Assembly (NCBI RefSeq): GCF_001949145.1
Contig: NW_019091523.1
Coordinates: 189,534-249,533 of the forward strand
From: Acanthaster planci
Taxonomy: Eukaryota; Echinodermata; Asteroidea; Valvatida; Acanthasteridae
DNA length: 60,000 nt
Direction: 5' to 3'
Under the pieces are notes generated by a model. That model had not been told where the DNA came from, ran no database searches, and saw nothing but the letters and a program-made list of their open reading frames with translations. How positions within the stretch are numbered: the first letter of the stretch is position 1; each line of letters begins with the position of its first letter. The position numbers and the translations under genes are program-made. Of the stretch, positions 36,401 to 48,400 are shown one piece after another.

Positions 36401-39400
36401 CCCTCCCATAGCTAAAGGAGGGGGCTGGAAATCGGGACCACTAATTTTGGGGTGTAACTGGTGATTTCATTCCCCAAGTCTCAGTGAGATCACACATCAC
36501 AAAGAGTCAAAAATAGAAAAAACAGAGAAAGAGTAATACATTAGCTTCACCGTGGGCCAAATGCGGCAGCGGATTTTATGTTTTCTCTTGACACCTCGAC
36601 ATACTGGTACGGTACCTTTCTAGAATACAATTCTTAGCCAAACAACTGAACTTTTTTCCCTCTACATATTCCACCGACTTTAACCTCCAAATACTCAGTT
36701 TTGAAAATGAATATTTGATGATCATTCAAATATTTGAAACTTACGCGTACATATTCAGCACAGCTCTGGCGTACACGTAAAAACTCTGACCATGCGTACG
36801 ATCTACATTTAGGCCTACACTGTACATGAAATGTACTGGTACATACATGTACTCGGGCCAAAACGCATACTTGCTACGAAGTACCTTCCATATTCAGGTC
36901 TCGCCTTCCTGTGTCTTCCTGGGCTTTTGCACGTTGCAATGTCTCACACACTGACACACCACGCATGGCAATATGATCAACGTGCTTGTCAACAGTACAG
37001 TCAACACTGTCCAAACACGGCGCATAAAGGACTATCCTAGAAAATTCAAATCTTTTGTAACTAAGATATTTGCATGTCAGAAAGGACAAAACCAGAGAAG
37101 ACTACAAGAGAGGTACCCGGTATGCACTCCGCCCACGTACCACACAGTGAGCATGTGCAACACATGTAACACATTGATGTACAATGCACATTCACGGAAC
37201 ACCGGAGATGTACATGTACTTGTACCCGTATGCATCTCCAACTCATTAGGGCTTACACAGCTTGATCAACTGTCCAATTTACGTACATCTTGTCAGCACT
37301 CAGATCACTGCCTAAGACCCGTGCTTCCTGGATGTTGGTTTCCCAACCTCCAATTAGTGCCAGTTTTTTTTCTCCACACCCGGATAACGAATCGTGAGAA
37401 ACCTATCAGAAACTATGACCTTGTTGGGTTGAAACCCAATGCAGCTCATCATTATCTTTCCGTTGGCTTTTCCTCCATGACCAATTGGACATTTTTTACC
37501 CTGCTACCGACTCGCACACAAGTTCTGAAGTGTTTTGGGGTTATACATACACGTACATGTACATGTAGAGCAAAGCAAGAGAACATGTCTCTCAGGGCCC
37601 ATCTGACTCTCTTGATTCAGCCTTCCAGCAAATCTGCCCCAAATTACGCTCACCTCTGGGGGTTCAAGACTGTACAATATCCTTATGTACTCGTACATGT
37701 ACTTCGAACACTGCAGAACGTTGTAATTGCCAAGAATCAAAGGATTTTAACTTGAAGAAATGGAAGGAAAAAACGATACGTGACTCCAAATCCAGGCTCG
37801 CATGGATGTAAAAAATTCGGTATTTTGGCATTTTTTTCCCCTGCCAATAATGATTTCAGTTTGAGCGCTTTAGTAAACTGATCAAAAGAGCAATTTCATG
37901 CAAAGAATCTTTGCCATGAAGGGCAATCAATCACTCTTGCCCAATTTGGTTCTACTTGCGTGCTTGATGGTTTTCTAGCCAATACTGTTCATGTACCAGT
38001 TCAGCCTGGGTTTGCAACGGAGCATCAGATGCACATAGCGGTATTAGCCTTCTTCTACTTCGCTGCAGAGCATAATCCATACATAAAGCCGCTAATTGAT
38101 TGAACAAGATAGAGCTTTTAAGCGGGGTCCTGCGCCGGGCCGTGCCAAGACTCACTCCAGCATCACCCCCCCTTACCAAGCCTACCCCAGTCAATAATTA
38201 AACCCCCTCCTGGCACTCAGCCATACCTAGGCCCACCAGCTCTAGATGGGGGGGCCAGATAAGCCGCCCTTCTATCTCATAACTTAGCACACCTCCGCCG
38301 CGCCGACAGTGAGGCTCTATTTAATTATCGGTTCTTGCCGACTGTTCAATGCACTTGACATCCCACGGGCTACTGCAACCAATACAAAAAGACATACCGG
38401 GTACATGTACACGTAGCAACCAAGGAGAATGAAACTACGATTTTTGGGGGCTGCATTTTAATTTGGAGTATGAACCAGGATGGAAACTTTTCAATGTTAA
38501 AGCGCTGATGTTTACATGAGCTGTGTGCGAATAAACATTCTACACAAAGTCAGCGCCAAAGAATGAAGCAACTGTAAAATTACCTTAAGCCTGCCTGCCA
38601 ACGATCTGTATTGTGCAAATAATGAAATGTTAACGAGTGCAGTGGTATAAGGACAGTTTCATGACCTGAGCATTGGGAGGGAACATTTCATCTGTCGCAA
38701 AATGAAACTACCGTATTCTTAGCAATGCACAACTGAGAAGCATTCACATTGTTTTTGTACTACGCCTGAATCAATCCAGAAAAATCCCAGTACTAACTGA
38801 ATAAATCCGGCCTCAAAAAATTCTTGCATCTTTCATGAATTCAGAAATGACAGAGATTTACATGTATTCAGACGCTGCACGTACCCGGTACATGTACACA
38901 AACAGCCTTGATGAGTGGGTGGACAGCGGTAGCATTTATTTACATGTACAAGTAAATGTCTCAGACAGAGCACAACACATTTACCACATCTTTAATTTTA
39001 ACCATCATAAAGTTAAACTTACTAACTCTAACCTTCCCTAACCACGCAGAATTGAACACCAGTAAAGTGTGTGAATTTGTGGCACTGGGTACTGTACGTC
39101 CTGTAACTGCTTGTGCTTTAACATGGGTTCAGGCATACCCAAAATAAACAGAGTCCAACAGTTTTTGGGCACAGTTTACCATAGGGTGTTGGAATTTGTG
39201 TGAATGGGTATGGTTCCTAGTAAATCACTCTAGGGAGTTTGGGTTATCAACCACTGTACCAGTATGTAGGCGTGTGACGTGATTGTTGCAATTGGGAGAC
39301 GTTACATAGATAGCAGTAGGCCTACCTTTCATATTAAAGAATTTCGCCCTTCAGCGACGTATCCAAAACTCCAAATAAACAAAATTCACAGACAATGTTA

Positions 39401-42400
39401 CTTTGTTCCTTTACCTGGGCTATGCTTTAAGCTACTGCTATAAATTCTAAATTCAACCCCTGGTCACAACTCAATCCCATCTCAGCCATGAGAGGACTTT
39501 AACAGTGTTATAGCTGCGCCAGTCAGTGACGGTTGGGGATCTTCACCACACCGTTCTACCGTCTGGCACTAAGCTTGCTGAAACAGCACACCGACAGGCA
39601 CAGAAATCCTTACAAATCTCAGAAAAAAAGATTAGTCACTGTGAAAATTTCACATTTTTACCTGGAAGAATAAAAAAATTGAACTCTTAAATCAATTTGG
39701 AAAGAAAAACCCACTGAAAAAGTGATCTAGAGTCCCCATAAGCGGGCCCCTGGACCCCCGGCTGTGACCCACAATACCTGGGTTTCTTTACTCCCTCCGT
39801 TCGCCATTACTAATTTGCCCTGCACTAAAATATGGCTGGCTATAACACCGAACCTGCATTCTCAACTTAACATCATCACACATCCTATGAGAGCGAGAGG
39901 ACGGACAGATCCACTGCTGCAGTAGTAGGAGATATACAGATTTGAAATTTAAAAAAAACCACCACTCAGCTTTCTTCATCATGCAAGTTCTTTTGAGCAT
40001 GGTCGTAAGTTCTGAGCATGGTTTTCAGTTCTTACCCTGGTCCTCTGAGAGTCGCAACATGGTGTCCAGGGCCATGTCCCGTTCCTCCTGGTCACAGAGT
40101 GTCCGCAAGGCTTCCAGTAAGATCCTTGTTGCCGTTTGTCTGGACAGGAGAAAAAAAAAAGCAGAGAAGTTTGTGAGTACAGGACAGCGTTGTAATCTGG
40201 CCCATGCCTTTCACGACACTAGTCCTAAGTTAATGTGAGCACAGTGACAAAGGAATGCCCTTGTCACAGTTCACTTCAATAGCTTGTGACTTGGCAGATT
40301 GACTTTTGCTGGACTTATGATGGACTCAACTACATTGTACAACACTGATCAAAGAAAAATCAACTTCTTTTCCATAGTCGCACATAACTTTCTGTGTTGA
40401 TAGGGTACAAGATGGATTATGAGGCATGTTAACAATGAAGAATGTTTCTAAAGGAACATGTACATTTCTTTTGAGAAATGACACAAATCGTGCTTAATCC
40501 CCCCCCAAAAAAAGATTTTTGGTGTGGGTCTTATCAGATATTCTACTTTGGAAACAAGCAAACTAAAACTACAGGTACATCTGCATCTTCCATTTGTGTT
40601 TATTTTGATGATTAATCAGCACATTTACATATACATGTATGTGCTTGTACTTTATTGGGCAGTACATGTTTGAGCAAGCTATAAGAAAACATACAAGTTG
40701 GCAGGCAATTTAGCACTCATGTACCACACCATAACAAACCTGTCATAAAATTGTACAAGTTACCTGTAAACAATTTCTGGAAATCATAAATTAAGAACAT
40801 TCCAATGCATTCCCTCTCTAAATTCCAGTGCTCCTGACAGCTGCAACGCAATCCCCAAACAACCCTAATCTTGCAGATCACCAGGCAATCCACACTATCG
40901 ATACCTCAATCAGCATGCATAGGCCAGCTTTAAACTGGCACTACACTTGGCCCGATCGTCTATCAAATTACTCAATAATTCAATATTGCTGTGCGGCCTG
41001 TGCACACCCGCTGGTACACTCCCGAGGGCCATGTGGTGCCAATAAAAGAGCGTATGCACACAGGCAGCAGCACACCTTGGGGAGTAGAGGGACTAGACCT
41101 GGTGCCAGATATTGGCTGACCTTTTTGGGTGGGAATGCACCCCCCTCAGCTTGATAACATCAACGGAAGGGGGGGGTGGGGAGATTTCAACACAGTCTGT
41201 AGCCCTGTGGATGTTACCACCACCACCAACGCATGATCTGCCAAGGGCTAAAAACAACCTACGAAGCCCCACTGAATTTAAAAGCCTGCATCCCTTTACA
41301 ACTCGGGTGGGAAAATGATGTTTGAGGGTTGCTGGTCAACTGTCTGCGGCTTTTAAATTGAAGGCAAAGTTGGAGTCACACGGGAAACAGAATACGCATA
41401 CATGAACAGCACTTGCCATGTACAAACGTATGGTAAAGTGCACATAAGCATAACATTCCAAATATTGTTCTCCTTCGTCTTGGCAAGGGTATTATTCTAC
41501 CGGTATAAAGGATGCTTTGAGAAACTTTCCCATCAAGCACACACGTACAGGCACAGTTCTGATATTACATGTACATGTATGTATGATGTACTGGTATAGT
41601 AACAATGTTGAATTTCACAAAATATTTCACAAAAAACAAACATTTCACACCCACACAATAGTATTTGTGCATGGAGATGCGCGGATGTGACTCGAACATT
41701 GCAGTGTGGTAGCTGCCTATTTATCACATGAAATTTTAGCGCATTGTACGACAAAACACACTCTAAATGCAGGCAAATTCTTTTGATTGTTTTACTCACT
41801 TTCTATATTAAGTATTTCTGATCTTTGTTTCGTTTGGCCTATTGTCCAATGACGCTCCTTTTGCGGATGCCTACACGTACATGTACTCGTACACTACCAT
41901 AAAATGCATAGTATAAATACTGTATATTATTAAAACTGGCCAAAGAATGGTCTTCCAAACCTGTTTCCTGTTTTTCTTTCGCCATATGGGGGACCCAGTG
42001 ACTACAGGGTGAGGAAATTGAGCCCTCATCCACTTCATACAAACACGTCACTTCCAATTCGCAGCACACTAAGTGATGCCAGTGGCAATGAACTGACATG
42101 AACCACAGCTGGGAACCAACTTCCACTTTGGGTTTTTTTCTGGCAGACAACAAATGAGCAAGATACTGTTCCGAGGCACAACGTACTGACACAGTTCAAC
42201 TTACCCATGTTAAATGTACGTGTAACTTGCAAGGCGTTATTACAAGTGCATGATCGCTGTCCAGATGTTCACTTGAATGCAACAACACTACTGCACTGCA
42301 CTGACAACATAATGAACATCAAAACCATATGTTGATGATGGGTTTTGAATGCCACGTATCAATTACCAGGCAAGACATCCGTACAATATTCAGCTGCGTC

Positions 42401-45400
42401 GTTCCCTCAGACTTGTTTTCAAACGTATCACATCACTGCTCAGCAAATGTTTACATGTGCATGGACCCCGGGTTGCACGTGGAATACACTAGCACAGACA
42501 TGTACATGCACATTACACTCTACACGGTGCAGCATCTTGTCCGGGGGACGGGTACCAGTATAAACGTTTATTCAATTATTAGGGAATTTCAAATGGAAAA
42601 TCACACAAAGCAGAGACTGAATGTACCGTGAAGAAAATTACGCACATCATATACATGCACATGTATATAGCAATGTTCAAGTCCATGTATATGTACTTGG
42701 TACATCTGCCATCCTCCATTATGTATGAGCCCTTGCTTAAAGCTGTAGACATGAAACGGTTGAATGGCTACTGATACATGTAAATGCAGAGTGTACATTA
42801 AGCACATGTTTGAATTGCTGGTATTTTTAGGTGCAATGAACGAACAAATATGAGGTACATCAGCATACCGATCAACACAAACATATGGGCCAACTTTTGA
42901 TGCTTTGTGACCTCTATAGAACAAGTTTTTTCCCAGTCCATCTTGGGACAAATTTCAGCAAGTTGCCGGATCAACTTCCAAAGGGCAAAAAGGAAAAGTA
43001 CAACAAAAGTATTGGTGCATGCCTGTACATGTACTTCGACCCTCCCTTCTCCATGCAGGTAATCTAACTGTCTAAATAAAAATTAGGCTTGACAAGGAGG
43101 CTTGCATCAATTCAAGAGCCCCATTTCTCAGTCTCGTGAGTTAAGAACACGTGGACACCACATGTGCTTCTAACCAAGGGCGCCCTACATGTACATGTAT
43201 AACCACATCCGGACTGGAGGAAATGCTGTAATGCATTTATATACACATATGCATGTACATGTACATGTGCCAGTGCATCAATCCCTATGTACCGGTAGAA
43301 TACAGTACACAATGCATGGTTTCGTTTGTATTGAGTCTGCGTCAGGCCAGTAAAGATTATACACATCTTAAGGCGCCTACATGCAGGGTAAGCACCTCCA
43401 ATCCTCAAAAGAAAAAAAATCCAGTCTGTTTGGAAAGCTTGTTTGGTTCCTTGGAGGAAGTACGAGAACATAATGTACATACAGATGCAATATACCGGTA
43501 TATACATGTAATGTAACTGCTTATGACATGATGGAACCAACTTATGACAACTCTGTGGAAGCACTGTAACGCTGTACGATAACGTTGGATATTTCACATA
43601 AGGTCGAGTCACAAAACCAGCATATCCACTTTTCTCCTCGTTTCTTGTGTTATTTGGGTGGTGTGACGGAAAGGCGCGCTACGCTTGAATTCATCCCCCA
43701 GCAAAAATCTGCCACATTTGTCGAAGACCAAATTGACAAAAAATTTCGAAAGTTCTTTTCCCAAGGCAATCCACAATAAACAAATGTCATCTACGTTGCA
43801 GTTTATGAAAAGTTACCGACAGTTGCTTCTCTGTGACTGTTCAACCAGATACAAGAACTTTTGTTTTAAATTAACCGCAACTAGACAAAATGATCCACGT
43901 GGTTAAATGTACCGGTATTCCGTGCATTCACGTTACATATACATGTATGCATTCATGTACATGTACGTTACAGGTTTCATACAGTGGTGTACATGTACAT
44001 GGCTACCAGTAGTCATGCATATTACCAAATGGCTCACTGCTAACATGATTTTTTAAAATTTATTGGGAGTGTCGGGCGGTGAACAAATTATGGTTATCAC
44101 TTTTCTACCGCTCCACCTCAACATCGGGATATTTCTTTTTCTTTGAGAGTTTCCCCTTCAAAACTGCTCTCCGATGTCCTTTATCCTTCGGGCTTAAAAA
44201 TGCAATATGGGACATTGTGAAGCCTTCATTTCCGACTCGGGAAGTTTTCAAGATGATTCAACCCCTTTTGGGCCCTCAGCTCCAAACCCCCCCCCCCCAA
44301 AAAAAACTGAAAACGAGAACAAAGTGAATGCCTCTCCCTGATGTCGAGAAGGCATTCACTCAGCCCGGGTTTTCTTATCAATAGGGAAATTCTGGCTGGG
44401 AATGGGGGCACTGAATTATGACTTCGCCAGATTGCCTGGGGAGAGAAACGAGGGGAGAGTGGAGCCTGTGTTTTTGTTTGGAGTGATACATGTCCATAAT
44501 ATGAATTTCTAGGGTGGGCTTAATTAAAAAATGTCCCAACCCCTATGTCTGCATGTCAACGATACTAAAATAAGCAGACTATGACACTGGGTATTCAAAA
44601 CAGAGATAAATTTGGTTTCAAACACACAATGCACATTTGGGGTTTTACTGAATTTGACCACAGCCAAACGTATTTTTTTCCCTTCCGAAGTCAAATTAAT
44701 AAAAAAACACGGAAGAAAGTTCACAACCTCTTACAGGCTTAACAAATTAAACACGATTTTAGCATTTACATGTATCTTATCCCAACTACTTGGTAGGGAT
44801 CAACCGATGTCCGATGTTTCAATCGAATGTCAGTTTACACGTTACCGGTAATAAGATTAGTTTTTGCCTTTACTGCCACCAAGTTGAGAGTGTACAGGTA
44901 CATCACATTGCTGCTCGCATGATACCTAGCCTTTAGTCAAGGTGCGCATGGCACTGGTGCACCATGATCGGCTCATGTCTTTGCCGTGCCAATGGCAGAG
45001 GTGCATGTCGTGTGTCCAGGTAGCCCACACAGCCTTGAGTAAAGGCTAAATCGCGGGCTACAATGTACCTTCAGACTGGTCACACCTCGTACACGTACAC
45101 TCCCATGCCCTCGTGCACCACTTGAGAGTTAACACATGCGTTCTCAATCACTTTACTGTGGATTTGAAGGCAGGCGACGTGGGACACCATTCCAACACCT
45201 TTTTGAGGGATACTTTACATGGGTTTAACCACTTCCTGCCAGGGCATTTATCAATGTTGATGATGCTGGGCCGGCATAATTATCATTTTTTCCATTTCAA
45301 AAATTCATCATTTCATTTAACGGACGTTTATAGCCGCACGAAGTAATCTTTAGGCACTACTTTAAGTTGACAGGTGACCTTCATTGACGCCGGAGTATTT

Positions 45401-48400
45401 CAGCCAGGCCTGCAGCCTTGTACAAAGAGCCCAGATTGTGCGGTGTTATGTAACTTTCTTTTGTTCACGAACCTGGCTTAGTGCACTGCTGACCTCTTTT
45501 CAATAGGGGCCAGATTAGCGTGCAGCGGTGCTGTGTGGCTCATCGCTACAGTAGTGGAGCCCTTTTGTCCCCGGTGGTAATCCGCTCGGTCTAAATGCCC
45601 CAAACCTTGGAATACGGTTTCAAAACAAGGCTTGATTATCACCACTTTTGAGAGTGAAAAATGTTGATAATGCCCAGCAGCCTGGTCTTTTGTTCGGAGT
45701 ACGGTCTTTTGTTACAGGGCCCTGTTTCCTTTGTCCCAGTTTGGAGACCCCAGCCATGCATATAAAGCATACGTCTCCGATTCCGGAGTCCCCGGCAGGA
45801 AGTAGTTAACCATGGTATAACTATTTATTTATACGCAAAATGAAAAAACTGTTTTTATTCATGCTCAAATAAAAATAGACGTATGAGATTTGTGTCTTCG
45901 TCAAAACTGAGTGCAGAGTTTGTTCTTTTTTTCAGTTTAACATCATTTGGCAAGGTCAAATTTTGCTGATCCGATGTGTTGTCAAGCATCCGCCAGATCC
46001 GATGTCCGATCCGATCATCGGTTGCTCCCTAATCCTAACTTCAATTACCTGTGGCTACCGGTATCTTTTAACACTCGCTCATTTGATCTGAAAGACACTT
46101 ACCACACAGAAAAATTGGAAGAGACATTCTGCATGTTGTCTTACTTACTTTTGGTTTGTTTGTTTGTTTGTTTGTTTGTTTGCTTTTTTTCTTTTTTTCT
46201 GTGAATACTCATGCGAGTTTCTTCTTACTTTCATATGGTCCTTTGGGATTTTCAGCATATTGTTAAGTATTTAGAAGCCCAGTCTAGGTGTAGCTTTGAG
46301 CCTATTTGAAAAAAAAAATCCAAATTAAGGAAATCCACTTTTTTTCACAGCATATGAAAACATGTACAGATACATGTACGTTCACCCGCATATTTCTATG
46401 GTATGTAGCCATGTGCATTATCATGCTGCCATGAATGACACATTTTTGGGCTGACTACGCACTTACCATACCGGTACTTGCCTAATTTCTTCCCACACTG
46501 AGTGCATTTAACACTCTCTTTTCAAGCAAAATGTCAGGGAACCAGGGAAATACCATGACCAGTTTGCTGTGGGATAAACAACCCCGCCACAAGGGGGACC
46601 ACCCTCCGGCCCGCACATCCCTTGCAACAAATTGGACTCCTGTATGTCCTTGTGTTTGGTTGGAACACACTGTAGGCATACCATGGGAAAGTGCAAGGTA
46701 CATGTAGTGCTGGTTATGCACAAGTTGGAGGGGTGGGAGACCAGCTCTGATTGACCCTGACCACCTGTCCCTTCCCATCAGAAACCCTATCAGGCACCCT
46801 GTTTTTGGAATGACTGGCCCCCAGTGGGGTACCGGACTGCACCCCATCATGGGCTACACTGGGTGTAACTAACTTGTTTGTGTTGTCGGCCCTGACTTCA
46901 TGGTATCACAAAGCCATTCAAGTACAGTAATTGCAAAAATGGAAAAGTGCAATACCGAAACTATCCTTTCAAAGAAATTTTGAGTCACTTCCATTCCAAC
47001 TGTGTTCATAGAGTTGCTAATTTTGCACCATATGGAGGCCTTTAGATTGTGTACTTACCATATCCTCACCCTGAACCACACTTCCTTAACTTTTAGCATC
47101 ACAGGCGCCCTGCATACACCAGAATGTTATCAATCACTTCCAAGTCTCAGAATGTCCTACCCAACAGGATCCACATCCACCGTCTGCTAACACAGCCCGG
47201 ATAACCACCTCAGCAATATCTTCCAGCCGACCCCTCAAAGCTTATGACCTCTCAACCTTTGCCCCCCCCACAGCTCAGCTTGACACATGTGACTCGAGGA
47301 AGGCGGGTTGTGTATGTACCTACCTCAAGGCTGTTTTTGTTAGGATGGGGGGGGCAGGTTTCCAGCACAGCCCAACCCAATCGGGGCCAAGACTGCACAC
47401 GCAAAGCTTTGGCAGCAGAAAATGCACTGGTGTGCATGCACAAGCACAGAGAGTAGTGAACATCTGATCAGCCGCCTTGCCTTGACTTCAAGCCAGCAGA
47501 GTTCAGGCTGAGAGGTTTGGTTTTAATGATAATGAAACCAAACTTTGTTTGCAAAACTACAATGACAGGAAAGACCCTCCAGAAAGAAGTGTGACCTTCC
47601 CAATGCGGGTTCATCGGGTACATGCCAGGCATTTTTTAATTGCTTAATACAACTTCAGGAGTTGACTCTGTTTCATTTTGCACAGGACCCAATTAAGGGT
47701 TTACCTGAACTGCAAAGCTCAAACCGTCTCGACAGGAGCTCAACGCTGCACAAGTTGGGCATATGTATCTACTAAAAGTGAAAACACAAATCTAGTTGTA
47801 GCCAGCCTTTCCGGTACAAGACTTTGGGATGGATTTTAACATGAACATTGCAGAAGTTATCTTGGACTCGATCCTTTTAGCTTCCTGCTTGTACAACAAT
47901 GCAAACCTTTGATCGCAATATCAAATGACAAATTTCTCAAAAATCTCTTACTTATCACTTTTAAACACAGCCACTTCTTAAGTTCGAGCATGAACCGGCT
48001 GGTAGCTGCCAATTAGTAATTTTGAATTTTCTTTGAATGGCATGGATCACTGTCCTTTGTAAGGGACGCTTTTCTGGAAACTCAAAATCTATAAGCACAC
48101 ATACACCAAAGTCCAGAAAAATTCACATCAGATCTTAGCGTCCCAGTTTTCCTTTCTCTTGTTCCGCTTCTCTAGGCATGAGATACAGTCAAATGGAAAG
48201 ACCTAGGGATTGGGGAAAGAGCGCTTGATTTTCAAGCTGCTTCCAGTCAGAAGCCTGGGTTGGTTCATGTTTGGTTAACAACTCTGTGCCAGCAAACATG
48301 TAAACATGATCTGGCTATCTATATACACAGGAACAGCACTGGTTAAAACTTCAAGCACATATCAAGAGCCTTTCAGCTCACCTCTGGTTGATGTTTTAAA

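Noticed and set aside
36973-37755. 260-codon plus-strand open frame
   Set aside because: No recognisable domain, Cys/Thr/His-rich composition from TACATGTA-type sequence, inside a PPP4R1 intron and on the opposite strand.
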